Source of the DNA: CAZSBG01 sp964605145
Lineage (GTDB): Bacteria; Zhuqueibacterota; Zhuqueibacteria; Thermofontimicrobiales; Thermofontimicrobiaceae
Assembly: GCA_964605145.1 (NCBI GenBank)
Contig: CAZSBG010000003.1
Coordinates: forward strand, 58,272 to 122,271
DNA: 64,000 nt
Direction: 5' to 3'
Positions within the stretch are counted from its first letter, which is position 1. Every line of letters begins with the position of its first letter. The translations under genes and the position numbers were made by a program. The notes under the pieces were generated by a model. That model saw only the letters and a list, made by a program, of their open reading frames with translations. It made no database searches and was not told the DNA's origin. Shown piece after piece: positions 49,964 to 59,279 of this stretch.

Positions 49964-50722
49964 TCAACTTTTCCTCTGCAATTCCCACAGCTTCATATAC
50001 AATGCCATTTTAACGGTTGCTGAAATGAGCGCTAAAATGAATCCCTGGATGCCATCGCGATAGCCCTGATGCACAAAAAATTGCCGTGCGAACGCAGAAA
50101 AAGGATGCACGACAAAATGATACCAGCGAACCGTCTTTTTCTTCTTTCGCTCGAACCGATCCAGCGCTTCCAGGCTGGAATAGCGGTTCATTCGCTTCAG
50201 GCTTTCCTCGACCGAGGGATGCGTGTAATGCAGCAAATCGCCCTGCAAATATCCGACGCTACCCTCCACGAGAAATCCTTCGTGTACGCGCGATGTACTG
50301 ACCTTCGTTTTCTCCCGCCTGAATAAGCGAAGCTGGTACCCGGGATACCACCCTGAGTGGCGGATATCTTTCCCCAGAAAGTAGCTCAACCGGGGAATCT
50401 TGTAGCCGTCTTCAGTTTTATTTTCTTCAGTCAGAATTTGCTGGATTTCTTCACGAAGCCCCGGGGTTACCCGCTCGTCGGCATCGATGCTCAGCACCCA
50501 GTCATGGGTCGCCTTGTCGAGCGCAAACTGTTTCTGTGCGGCGAATCCCGGCCATTCGCGCTCAAAAATTTTATCGGTAAATTCTCTGCAAATGGAAACA
50601 GTGCTGTCGCTGCTGTTCGCGTCCACGACAATAATTTCGTCGGCCCAGCGAACGCTCTCCAGGCAGTCGCGAATGTTTTTTTCCTCATTTTGAGTAATAA
50701 TGATGACCGATATTTTTTTCAT
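49964..50722 (-). CDS. Family 2 glycosyltransferase (WaaE/KdtX-like), copy b
   Basis: The 252-residue paralogue of the GT2 at 45 kb shares long blocks with it, for example CLESVRWADEIIVVD, DADERVTPGLREEI and SGWYPGYQLRLF. Its ATG overlaps the stop of the GT9 copy b gene (ATGA). The C-terminal segment (VHQGYRDGIQGFILALISA) is a hydrophobic membrane-associating helix. It serves a second core-type sugar transfer. Confidence 0.88.
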   Translation of the reverse strand: MKKISVIIITQNEEKNIRDCLESVRWADEIIVVDANSSDSTVSICREFTDKIFEREWPGFAAQKQFALDKATHDWVLSIDADERVTPGLREEIQQILTEENKTEDGYKIPRLSYFLGKDIRHSGWYPGYQLRLFRREKTKVSTSRVHEGFLVEGSVGYLQGDLLHYTHPSVEESLKRMNRYSSLEALDRFERKKKKTVRWYHFVVHPFSAFARQFFVHQGYRDGIQGFILALISATVKMALYMKLWELQRKS

Positions 50723-51777
50723 ACGAAATCCGTCGATTCAAGATTATTCTTGGCCATGCATTGTACCACTGCGTCCCATACTTCTTCGACAGTAAGTTTT
50801 TCCATGCACTGTAAATCGTCGCAATCGGTTTTACGGCAACCCAAACAGGGTAAATCAGTTTTTTGAACCGTCACATTTTTCGGTCCCCACGGTCCCTGCA
50901 ACCGCGGCTTGGTCGGGCCGAAAACGCCGACTGTGGGCGTGCCAACTGCGGCGGAAATATGCATGGGACTGGTATCGTTGCTGATTACGATGCTGCAATG
51001 TTTAAGCAGTGCTGCCAACTGTTTCAGCGTTGTTTTCGGCGCGACCAGCGCCGGTTGATTCATTTTCCTGAGAATGGATTCAGCAACGGGCTGCTCGCCA
51101 GGCCCCCAGACAAGAATAATCTTTGCGTTGAATTGCTCGGTCAGGCGATCCGCAAGCGCAGCGTATTTTTCCAGAGGCCAGCTTTTTGCTTTCCAACTGG
51201 CGCAGCCATTGATTCCCACGAGAAACGAATTTTCCAGTTTTCGTTCTTTCAAATACGCATCGATGAAAGCCAGATCGCTCTCGCCAATCGGGAAGAACAA
51301 GTCTTTGGTTACCACAGGAATGCCGATGCGAATCAGCGCATCCAGATTGAACTCCACCTCGTGGACATCGTTGCTTCGGTGCACAACCCGGTGCGTATAA
51401 AAATGCTTTCGTCCCCGAAAATCAAAACCAACGCGATATTGCGCTCCTGTCACGGTCGTCAAAAACGCAGAGCGGGCGTTCCCGTACAAATCGATCACCA
51501 AATCGTATCGCGCCCTGGCCAATCGCGACAAATACTGGCAGGTCGCCTTCATCCCGGTAAACGTTTGCAACCGATGATGTCCCTTGGGCTGAATCCAAAT
51601 AACCTCATTTATATCGGGATTCCCCTCCACCACCGGGGTGCAATATTTCATTGTTAAAAAATCAATGTGCGCATCGGGAAAGGTTTGGCGGAAATTGGGA
51701 ATGACTGCCGTGGACATGACCACATCACCGATTGCCTGCAATTTTATGATTAAAATTCTCCGGATATTTTTGAGCAT
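50719..51777 (-). CDS. Family 9 glycosyltransferase (heptosyltransferase II-like), copy b
   Basis: The 352-residue GT9 has RRILIIKLQAIGDVVMSTAV, GINGCASWKAKSWPLEKYAAL and ISNDTSPMHISAAVGTPTVGVFGPT, the last being the ADP-heptose-site signature. It resembles heptosyltransferase II or III and lacks the Cys-rich N-terminus of copy a. A C-terminal Cys motif (CLGCRKTDCDDLQC) is present instead. It starts a module repeated in mirrored order with copy a around msbA. Confidence 0.87.
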   Translation of the reverse strand: MLKNIRRILIIKLQAIGDVVMSTAVIPNFRQTFPDAHIDFLTMKYCTPVVEGNPDINEVIWIQPKGHHRLQTFTGMKATCQYLSRLARARYDLVIDLYGNARSAFLTTVTGAQYRVGFDFRGRKHFYTHRVVHRSNDVHEVEFNLDALIRIGIPVVTKDLFFPIGESDLAFIDAYLKERKLENSFLVGINGCASWKAKSWPLEKYAALADRLTEQFNAKIILVWGPGEQPVAESILRKMNQPALVAPKTTLKQLAALLKHCSIVISNDTSPMHISAAVGTPTVGVFGPTKPRLQGPWGPKNVTVQKTDLPCLGCRKTDCDDLQCMEKLTVEEVWDAVVQCMAKNNLESTDFV

Positions 51778-51999
51778 TGGAAAAGGTACGAAAAATTTAG
51801 TCGAGATTCAAGGTATTTTTTTGGGATTTAGAATGTTATAAGGCATGATATTGCCACGCACGAGGGTGCAAACAAGCGGCAGGATTGTCGAAAATACGAA
51901 AACGCAATACCCAAACATCAAATAAATCGCAAATTCAAAAATCCAATTTCATGCACGATTTTTAGAAATTCAAAAGCTTGAAACTGACAATTTATTCTT

Positions 52000-53424
52000 C
52001 TAAAGCGCCAGCGCTTTTCTATCGTCCTGCACAATTTCATTTATGACATCGTCTTTAACCAGTGCGATGTGGGGACTCACCGAGGCGAGCGTTTTCAAAA
52101 TCTGGCTCGTCCACGTGTACTGGTTCAATATTTTTTGCAGGCCATTCGTGCGAATCTGCTGCTTTTCCGTTTCGCTGAGGGCCTGAATTTTCTGAATGGT
52201 TTTCACCACATCGTCCACGTCGTCCTGTTTGGTGATAAATCCATCGGCACCATTTTCCACCTGCTCCGGTAATCCGCCGGTATCGGACACAACTAACAGC
52301 GGCCCGGACTTTCTGGCGTGCATGCGAATTTCCATGGGCGTGAGTCCGCACGGTTCCAAATAAGCCAGAATTGGCGTGACCAGCGTGTTTTCCCACTGAA
52401 GCAGGCAGGCGGCTAATTCAGAGTCAAACGCGAAAATGAGGGACATGTCTGGATTCAATTCATCCCGAAGCTTTACCAGCTCTTCGGAAGCCGGCGAAAC
52501 GACGACGACGGTGTGCATTTCGTCCTTCAATTTCGCACCGACTTTTATAACCAAATCGAATCGTTTATAAGGCACGGTGCGGCCCCAGGAGAAAATCAGT
52601 TTTTTATCCAGTGGAATTTTGTATTGCTCCAATTTTTGAATGATTTCCTCCCTCGCTCGCAGCCTGAAATAGTGATCTGCCGGATTCAATCCATTGCCGG
52701 TGGGAACCGTATCCGAACGCCGCGCAGCGTAATCCAGCACCAAATGGCCCCGAATAAACTCGCTGATGTACCCGATTTTCACCGACGGATTGATTTTACC
52801 CCATTGAATGGTCGCGCATTCGGCCATGAGCCGATCCGGATTGGGCCGCGGCAATTCGTGCGTCAGCGCTGTGGAATGCACGACGTAAATGGCCCGAATA
52901 TCCGTTCCGAACGCTTCTGCCTGAAGCGACGCGTACAAAGCCGTCAGGGCAAAGACGCAATCGTGACAGTAAATGACGGCTGCCTGATGCTGTTTAGCAT
53001 AATTCAACGCCACGGTGGCCGCCGACGCGCACGCCGCTTTCCACTTGTCCACCGGGCCAAGATCTTCCTCTCCCCAGGCGGTATGCGGCTGCTCACCCCA
53101 ACTGTAATTGGCCAGATAGGCTATTTCACCGCCCATATTTTTCACTGCTTCCATTGCGTATGCTTCGTACTTTTTGTCCCGCCGCGGATGGTCGTCCGCG
53201 TACGCGATCTCTGCGAAATAGGGCGTCACATTAATGTTAAAATTTTTCAGATGGTGCTGCACGTATGTCAGAGCTTTTAGGTGTCCGCGCGTTACCGTGC
53301 ACACGCCGCCGCCAAATATCTGAATTCCCTCAAAAGTAATATGAATAATTGCCAGATCGAGACCTCGATCTTCTGGCGATAATTGTGATACCATTTCCGG
53401 ATCGAGTTCAAATATGCTGTTCAT
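52000..53424 (-). CDS. Glycogen-synthase-like glycosyltransferase (GT5/GT4-type)
   Basis: About 474 residues from ATG 53424 (GGGA upstream; the frame runs on to a TTG). FGGGVCTVTRGHLKAL is a GGxG-type donor loop, GRTVPYKRFDLVIKVG a GT-B C-domain entry, and EPCGLTPMEIRMHARKSGPL with TGGLPEQV is the synthase-type EX7E region. It resembles glycogen/starch synthases and related trehalose or maltosyl transferases. It follows the GH63-like gene by 15 bases, so the pair may build and trim an alpha-glucan or compatible solute. Confidence 0.82.
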   Translation of the reverse strand: MNSIFELDPEMVSQLSPEDRGLDLAIIHITFEGIQIFGGGVCTVTRGHLKALTYVQHHLKNFNINVTPYFAEIAYADDHPRRDKKYEAYAMEAVKNMGGEIAYLANYSWGEQPHTAWGEEDLGPVDKWKAACASAATVALNYAKQHQAAVIYCHDCVFALTALYASLQAEAFGTDIRAIYVVHSTALTHELPRPNPDRLMAECATIQWGKINPSVKIGYISEFIRGHLVLDYAARRSDTVPTGNGLNPADHYFRLRAREEIIQKLEQYKIPLDKKLIFSWGRTVPYKRFDLVIKVGAKLKDEMHTVVVVSPASEELVKLRDELNPDMSLIFAFDSELAACLLQWENTLVTPILAYLEPCGLTPMEIRMHARKSGPLLVVSDTGGLPEQVENGADGFITKQDDVDDVVKTIQKIQALSETEKQQIRTNGLQKILNQYTWTSQILKTLASVSPHIALVKDDVINEIVQDDRKALAL

Positions 53425-53439
53425 TTTCCATTCCCGCAA

Positions 53440-55707
53440 TTAGTTGGTAAATTTGAAGTAAATTTTTTCTCGATTCTTCAGAATCAAACTTCCGTTGTGC
53501 TGATGCGTTCTTTCTCTCGATTGAAAAATTGCTTCGCCTGACTCTGTCACAACTGAAACTGCCTGTGCTTCCCGGCTATCCAATTCAAATCGACAAATCA
53601 GCCTGGATTCTGATTCGATTTCATACGTCAATGAAAATTGGTTTTCCTGAAACTTCAACTTATTGATGGAGTATTTTTTACCCGGCAAGAAAAATTCCTT
53701 CGGCAAATTTGGACAGAGAGAGAAAGTACTGCCATCCGCAGTGATTTCTTCGCGAAAGCCAATCAGGCTGCGGATAATGTGAATCGGCATGGTCGCGCCC
53801 CATCCGTAGCCTTCGGATCCGTATGGCTTGTCATATCCCCAACACTCGATGGATACGCCGGGCATGGCCTCACCCTGTTGCCATTCGCGGCGATCCCAAT
53901 TCCGATACACCCGGTCTGCTGTTTCGAACAACACCTCAGCCGCAAGTTTTTTGAAGCCGGTCCGCCAGCACGCTTCCAGGTACATGAAGAAAAATGAGGC
54001 CCATTCCAGCCAGTACTTCCGATTTTTTTTGAAATGCCGAAACCAGTGCGCAATGGTCGACAACTGGTCTTCTGAAAAAATACCGCAGAAAAATGGCGCC
54101 AGATTGGTGATATCGCGGTATTCGTCTTTGGACACCCAGGATTCGGTTCGCCTGTCGAAATCACAGAACCAATCCTGCTGCCACATAGCTTGAGTTTTTT
54201 CCTCGAATTGCTTTTGAAGCTGTTCCCATTTATGAGGGCTTTTCCCAAGGATTTTGGAAAAAACGCTCAACACAGCAGCGGATTGGGCCATGGCTGCCTG
54301 CAAGTCAACGGCGCGCAGGTGATCGACGATTTCCCCGCCGGTGGGCTGCTCGATCAAAAATTTAATGGAATCATCCTGACCGCTCTCCCAACTGCAATTG
54401 TACACCGCCCAGCCCTGTTCGTCCGTTCGGTTTTTCAGCCACCAATCCAGATAATTCTCCAGGTGCGGATAAAGCGATTCCAGCCAGTCCCGATCACCTG
54501 TTCGCCCAAAAATTGATTGGAAGCAATAAAACGGCCAGCACCAGGCCGGCGATGTGCCGCATTCGCTGCCGTCCTCGGAGATCATGTTCAGCGAGCCATC
54601 CTCACGAGCGCACGGCACATGAGGCCCCAGCGCATCCTGGTACAATCCTGAAATCACCCGCTGGCTGCGCTTTGGATCGGCATAGCTCATCATCAGCATG
54701 TCCAGCGCAGTCTCGGCCAAAACAATTCGCGGCATCTGAATTTGCATGGCGTCCCATTCCGCAGTGAAAATGCCAACCGGCTTTCGCAGGTTCATTCGCT
54801 GGGTTTCCCAGTCATACACCCAGCCGCGCTGCCAGTGCGCCGGCCAATCCCCGGAGAGCTGCGGACAGTGTTCCCAAAATGCTGCATCCTCCTCCAATTT
54901 TTCATTTCGAAGTCCTTTTAGCCGAGGAATTAACTCCCGAGCCAATTGCATCGTCTCATTCTCGCTTACGCCCCGGGTTAGAACACAATCCATTCTCCAT
55001 TCAGTTCCCTCACTGAAATCAACAGGGATTTTCACCAGTGATACTATTTCTTCTTTTGGCGTGGAGCAAAACTTCGTGTCCGGCTGCGTTGAGACGTTGG
55101 CAGGATCGATATTTTCAGGTTCATCTGTAATGATATAATTATTGCACGGTTCAGAAAAATTCAGCGTGAAACAATAGCCTTCGGCAAAGCTTTTTAGCAC
55201 GCTTGTTTTCAAATCGGATTTCACAGTGCCAGTCAATCCAAAATCCCATAAATTGGTCTGCCGGTATGTTAATTGAACCGATTGTTGCAGGAGCACGGTC
55301 AATTTGCTTTTGATTGAATTCGAATTTTTGACGCGGAGTTTAACCGCCAATCCTTTTTCATCCGCAAGAAAAAACTCGCATTGTAACGAAAAACCATGCC
55401 AGTTCCATGAGAATGTAAAAAGATTCTTGCTGTGATATGGTGAGTTCAGCGGAACAACCTGTTCGTGCCAATTTACCTGCGAAAAGAGCACCTGATCGTT
55501 GATTTGAAGTCCAATATTGATGGAAGATTTGAGAAATGGTTTTAGTGCATTGGGAAACAGCCATTCGAAACCAACTGGCGGTGAAACACGGAACACACCG
55601 CTGCGATTTGATTTCCATGTGTGAAAGGGATTGTCAAGATAACCGTACGGCGTATAATCATGTTCAGGAAACATCGGGTTTGTTCCTTCAACCAGTTTTT
55701 TTACCAT
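53440..55707 (-). CDS. GH63/MGH1-like alpha-glycosidase
   Basis: About 755 residues from ATG 55707; an internal ATG (MFPEHDYTPYGYL) is possible. Residues ~1-270 are a beta-sandwich. Residues ~290-680 form an (alpha/alpha)6-barrel with WDAMQIQMPRIVLAETALDM, GTSPAWCWPFYC and NCSWESGQDDSIKF; the SWESGxDxS motif is typical of GH63 and GH37-like enzymes. No signal peptide, so it is cytoplasmic. It forms an operon with the glycogen-synthase-like transferase. The substrate could be a short alpha-glucan, glucosylglycerate or trehalose. Confidence 0.75.
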   Translation of the reverse strand: MVKKLVEGTNPMFPEHDYTPYGYLDNPFHTWKSNRSGVFRVSPPVGFEWLFPNALKPFLKSSINIGLQINDQVLFSQVNWHEQVVPLNSPYHSKNLFTFSWNWHGFSLQCEFFLADEKGLAVKLRVKNSNSIKSKLTVLLQQSVQLTYRQTNLWDFGLTGTVKSDLKTSVLKSFAEGYCFTLNFSEPCNNYIITDEPENIDPANVSTQPDTKFCSTPKEEIVSLVKIPVDFSEGTEWRMDCVLTRGVSENETMQLARELIPRLKGLRNEKLEEDAAFWEHCPQLSGDWPAHWQRGWVYDWETQRMNLRKPVGIFTAEWDAMQIQMPRIVLAETALDMLMMSYADPKRSQRVISGLYQDALGPHVPCAREDGSLNMISEDGSECGTSPAWCWPFYCFQSIFGRTGDRDWLESLYPHLENYLDWWLKNRTDEQGWAVYNCSWESGQDDSIKFLIEQPTGGEIVDHLRAVDLQAAMAQSAAVLSVFSKILGKSPHKWEQLQKQFEEKTQAMWQQDWFCDFDRRTESWVSKDEYRDITNLAPFFCGIFSEDQLSTIAHWFRHFKKNRKYWLEWASFFFMYLEACWRTGFKKLAAEVLFETADRVYRNWDRREWQQGEAMPGVSIECWGYDKPYGSEGYGWGATMPIHIIRSLIGFREEITADGSTFSLCPNLPKEFFLPGKKYSINKLKFQENQFSLTYEIESESRLICRFELDSREAQAVSVVTESGEAIFQSRERTHQHNGSLILKNREKIYFKFTN

Positions 55708-55737
55708 TGTATCTTCGAGGTAGGTTTTAATGTAAAA

Positions 55738-55756
55738 GGCCACGAACCACGTGGCC
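55738..55756 (-). terminator. Hairpin downstream of the NUDIX gene
   Basis: GGCCACG (55750-55756 read on the minus strand) pairs with CGTGGCC around a five-base loop, and TTTT follows on the minus strand. It lies 26 bases after the NUDIX stop and before the GH63 start. The U-tract is short. Confidence 0.5.
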
Positions 55757-55782
55757 AAAAGTCATCACAATAAGAGCTATTT

Positions 55783-56223
55783 TTATCTTGCATTTTTATT
55801 AATTTGAAACGCTTTTGCGAGCAAGGGTTGGGTGATTTCAGGAATATCCAGTTCAGTTAAATCCGCTTCTGAAAACCATCCGGCATCGCTCGCATCTGAT
55901 TGGGGTGTTAGTTCACCCCCCAAGAAATCAGCCAGGTAATCAATCAAAACATAATGAAACCGGACGCCTTCTTCATCATCCTTCAGGATCAGGTCCACCA
56001 CATCCAGTATCATTTTCGGTTCCACGTGCACATTGCACTCTTCCAGCACCTCCCTGCGAACGGCTTCCGTTACTTTTTCACCCAATTCCACCAATCCACC
56101 TGGCACGGACCATAAATTCTTACTGGGTTCATTCCCTCGCTTAATCAGCAGCGCGCGTCCATGTTCATTGAATGTAATTACACCCACGCCTACTCTCGGC
56201 ACCGAGGGATACATCCGTGTCAT
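55783..56223 (-). CDS. NUDIX hydrolase
   Basis: The 146-residue protein has the complete NUDIX box GGLVELGEKVTEAVRREVLEE (x residues abbreviated by the family pattern) around residues 42-64, and it starts after GGAGG. It hydrolyses a nucleoside diphosphate linked to another group. It overlaps nothing and follows the Crp-like regulator by ~27 bases, so they may be cotranscribed. Confidence 0.9.
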   Translation of the reverse strand: MTRMYPSVPRVGVGVITFNEHGRALLIKRGNEPSKNLWSVPGGLVELGEKVTEAVRREVLEECNVHVEPKMILDVVDLILKDDEEGVRFHYVLIDYLADFLGGELTPQSDASDAGWFSEADLTELDIPEITQPLLAKAFQINKNAR

Positions 56224-56250
56224 TCATCCTCCAGCTATTCAATTTCAATT

Positions 56251-56928
56251 TTATCCAAACATCTTCCGGAACCGTGGATAATCAGGAATAATAACCTTCC
56301 GTCCGTGCCTTTCCATTAATCCTTCATCCTCCAAATAGCGGAAAACCCGCGAAATAGTTTCGCGCGATGTCCCGGCCATATTGGCTAAATCCTGCTGCAA
56401 TGGAATTTTGTGGATCACAACGCGCCCCTGTTTGATGATGCCGGCATCCTCGGCAAGCAGGATCAACGTAGAGGCAACCCGTCCCATTGCGTCCTGCAAC
56501 GACAGACTTTTAATTTGCGTATCACTCTTTCGAATTCGCGCCGCGAGTTCCTTGAGCAAGCTGATGGCTATCTGGGGATATTCCTCGAGGAGCCCCAGAA
56601 AATCACCGCGGCGCAACATTAGTACTTCCGAGTCTTCAATGGCCGTTACGCTGGCCGAGCGAGCCTTGCCATCAATCAGTGAAAGCTCTCCAAAAAATTC
56701 ACCGCGTTCAAGAATGGAAAGAATCACTTCACGCCCATCATCGCTCATCCGGGAAACCTTCACCCTGCCCTTCTGAATGATAAAAAGCGTATTTCCGCTT
56801 TCTTCTTCAATTAAAATGATGCGATCTTTTACGTAATGCTGTGTGACGCACAAATCCCTGATTTTGTCCAACTCATCATCCAGTAGCTGAGAAAAAATTG
56901 GCACTCGTTTCAGTAGATTTATTTCCAT
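56251..56928 (-). CDS. Crp/Fnr-family transcriptional regulator
   Basis: About 225 residues from ATG 56928 (GGGAGG upstream, five-base spacing). A cyclic-nucleotide-binding fold (~10-120: NTLFIIQKGRVKVSR, GEFFGELSLIDGKARSASV with the PBC Glu) is followed by a winged helix (~165-215: QQDLANMAGTSRETISRVFR). There are no N-terminal cysteines of an Fnr-type Fe-S cluster. The R/E...SA residues of the cAMP site look partly conserved. Confidence 0.92.
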   Translation of the reverse strand: MEINLLKRVPIFSQLLDDELDKIRDLCVTQHYVKDRIILIEEESGNTLFIIQKGRVKVSRMSDDGREVILSILERGEFFGELSLIDGKARSASVTAIEDSEVLMLRRGDFLGLLEEYPQIAISLLKELAARIRKSDTQIKSLSLQDAMGRVASTLILLAEDAGIIKQGRVVIHKIPLQQDLANMAGTSRETISRVFRYLEDEGLMERHGRKVIIPDYPRFRKMFG

Positions 56929-57060
56929 GGGACCTCCCATAAAAAAGTATTATTTAAATTGTCCCCAGTTAAATGATAAAAAGCAATGATGCACGCATAA
57001 CTATGGGAGTTGAAATTCCCCCTAAATTTAATTCTCAGAAAAGCTATCCGCGTGAAAATT

Positions 57061-57684
57061 CTACATCCTCTCCAATTCAGCGATCATATCATAAACGATA
57101 TCCATCACATGATCCGCCTGCTGCTGAAGTTTTTCCTTGTTTTCTCTATTTGTGGGTATCTTTTCCAGGTTTATTGGTTCTCCAATTTTTGCCCGGACTT
57201 TCACCATCCGCGGAAACCACGCGCCGGGCGGCAACACTTTGTCCGTCCCGTACATGGCAATGGGAACAACCGGACAATCAGCCAACAAAGCCATGCGAAC
57301 AAATCCGGTTCTCGGCCGGTTTCGCTGACCATTTTCTTTTTTGCGCGTGCCTTCAGGAGCGATATAAAGTACGTTGCCATCTTTGAGTAAATTCACTGCA
57401 CCATTAAATGCTTTATGATCAGAAGCATCCCGAACAACAGGAAACATCCCCACGGCCTTTAACCACCATTTTAGCACCGGCACGCGAAACAGGGAGTCCT
57501 TTGCCATGGCGTAAGCCTTGCGGTTGACGACAAGCGCCATGGTCACAACATCCATATTGCTGCTATGATTGATCACGCCAATATAAGCCCCTTTTTTCGG
57601 CAGATTTTCTCGTCCGTATACTTTCCCTCTGAGATAAGTTTTTGTAAATAGAAGTAGAATAAATCGAGAAATCCAAAAAACCAT
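57061..57684 (-). CDS. 1-acyl-glycerol-3-phosphate acyltransferase (PlsC family)
   Basis: The 207-residue protein has an N-terminal transmembrane segment, motif I NHSSNMD (HX4D), motif II LFRVPVLKWWLKAVGMFPV and motif III YIAPEGTRKK. It makes phosphatidic acid at the membrane. The start follows GAGG. Among PlsC-like proteins it is short, at the size of a minimal enzyme. Confidence 0.92.
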   Translation of the reverse strand: MVFWISRFILLLFTKTYLRGKVYGRENLPKKGAYIGVINHSSNMDVVTMALVVNRKAYAMAKDSLFRVPVLKWWLKAVGMFPVVRDASDHKAFNGAVNLLKDGNVLYIAPEGTRKKENGQRNRPRTGFVRMALLADCPVVPIAMYGTDKVLPPGAWFPRMVKVRAKIGEPINLEKIPTNRENKEKLQQQADHVMDIVYDMIAELERM

Positions 57685-57827
57685 ATTATTTCCTCACAGA
57701 CAAAAATTTAATTAGTGCTTCCCCCCGGATTTTCAAAATTACGATTTTAGAATTTTAAAATCAAGGATATTTTTTCATGTATTTTAAATAAAATCAATTT
57801 GAAATTATCGTACTTATCAAAGAATAT

Positions 57828-58424
57828 TCACTGCGATCTTTCCCGATACAATCCTTTGTTATCAATATATGTTACGACATCATGTGGAATCATATCTGAA
57901 ATGGTTTTTTCAGCGGCGATTCTCTCTCGAATCGATGTTGAAGAAATATCGATTAATGGCGTTTCAAGAATTTTGACGTGATTTGCAATAAAGCCTGGCA
58001 CCGCTGACAAGTCTGCTCCTGGTCGTTGGAACACAACAACTGTGCATCTTTCGATGATTTCGTCAGGACATCGCCAGAAGGGAAGATCGATCAGGCTATC
58101 GCCGCCAATTAAGAGAAAAAGCTGGTTCGGACCCAGCCCAAATTTATCACGATAATAATTAATCGTATCAATCGTATATGAAATTCCCTTACGAAGAATT
58201 TCAACATCCGATATTTCAAAATCTGGGTGATTTTCAATTGCAAGTTGTGTCATTTTTAAACGATGTTCAGCGCTTGCAATAACAGCACCAAGCTTGTGTG
58301 GAGGATTCGCTGCAGGTATAAAGATGATTTTATCCAGAGATAATTTATTTTTTGTCCATTCGGCAATCTTCAAATGACCATTGTGAACTGGATCGAAGGA
58401 TCCCCCAAATAGGCCAATTTTCAT
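57828..58424 (-). CDS. nadD: Nicotinate-nucleotide adenylyltransferase
   Basis: About 198 residues beginning KIGLFGGSFDPVHNGHLKIA, the nucleotidyltransferase HxGH site, and ending with STSIRERIAAEKTISDMIP, the ISSTxIR motif. It adenylates nicotinate mononucleotide in NAD synthesis. I chose ATG 58424, which follows GTGGAAAA; a start at 58439 is possible. Confidence 0.95.
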   Translation of the reverse strand: MKIGLFGGSFDPVHNGHLKIAEWTKNKLSLDKIIFIPAANPPHKLGAVIASAEHRLKMTQLAIENHPDFEISDVEILRKGISYTIDTINYYRDKFGLGPNQLFLLIGGDSLIDLPFWRCPDEIIERCTVVVFQRPGADLSAVPGFIANHVKILETPLIDISSTSIRERIAAEKTISDMIPHDVVTYIDNKGLYRERSQ

Positions 58425-58494
58425 TTTTCCACTATCCATTCCGATCGAAAAAAGCAGATCTCAATTCTACATCATGGTAATAGAAAAGAGCTGC

Positions 58495-59268
58495 TCAGCC
58501 TTTCTGTTCCTCTGTCTTCATTTTGGACAATATATTTTTTACACGAGAAATTTTTGCGCTGTCCGGGTATTTTTCCAAATAAAGTTGATAGTATTTTGCT
58601 GCTTCGTCCATATCGCCGGCTTTCTGATACGCTTCTGCTTTGCCAAACAACGCTTTTTCTGCATATTTTGTATCGTAATAATTATCCAGCACATGATCGT
58701 AATATTTTATCGCGGCCGTGTATAACCTTCTCTTACGATAGGACATAGCATTTTCATAATCTTTTCGGGCAAGTTTCTCCCGACATTTCGTCATATATTT
58801 ATTGGCCTCAGGGACAAGGTCGCTGTTTGGATAGTCCTCGAGAAACCGCTGAAATTCCTCAATTGCTTTTTGCGTATTCGTTTGATCGAGAGAATATTTT
58901 GGCGACAGTTGATAATTGCTCATTGCAATTTTATACCGAGCGTCATCAACATATTCACTATTTGGAAATATGCGCGTCAATTTTTGATATTCAGCGCTTG
59001 CCAGAATATATTCTTTTAAATTATAGTGGCACTCTCCTAAGTAAAATTGGGCGCGGTCACTTACGGTACTCCCCGGAAAATTCAGCGTAATTATTTTAAA
59101 TTCAGTTTTTGCATCGAGATAATCGCCATCTTTGAACATTTTCTCAGCGATTTTCATTCGTTCATCTGCAGTTAATGTGGCTTTAATTCGGTTTCTGCCA
59201 CAAGACGTAAGAATCGCTATTAACATAATAAAGAAAAGTAAGTATTGTTTTCTCATCACAAGTTTCAT
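58495..59268 (-). CDS. bamD: BamD-like outer-membrane assembly lipoprotein
   Basis: The 257-residue protein has a lipoprotein signal (LLFFIMLIAILTSCGR) and five tetratricopeptide-type repeats with ALxG/FPxS patterns (LNFPGSTVSDRAQFYLGECH, FPNSEYVDDARYKIAM). This fits the BamD/YfiO family, part of the barrel assembly machinery, although other TPR lipoproteins have a similar arrangement. It follows the hypothetical gene by 11 bases and starts after AGGA. Confidence 0.85.
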   Translation of the reverse strand: MKLVMRKQYLLFFIMLIAILTSCGRNRIKATLTADERMKIAEKMFKDGDYLDAKTEFKIITLNFPGSTVSDRAQFYLGECHYNLKEYILASAEYQKLTRIFPNSEYVDDARYKIAMSNYQLSPKYSLDQTNTQKAIEEFQRFLEDYPNSDLVPEANKYMTKCREKLARKDYENAMSYRKRRLYTAAIKYYDHVLDNYYDTKYAEKALFGKAEAYQKAGDMDEAAKYYQLYLEKYPDSAKISRVKNILSKMKTEEQKG

Positions 59269-59279
59269 AAAATAATCCT

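Noticed and set aside
57720..57790. GATTTTA/TAAAATC stem upstream of PlsC
   Set aside because: AT-only pairing in an AT-rich gap is expected by chance.
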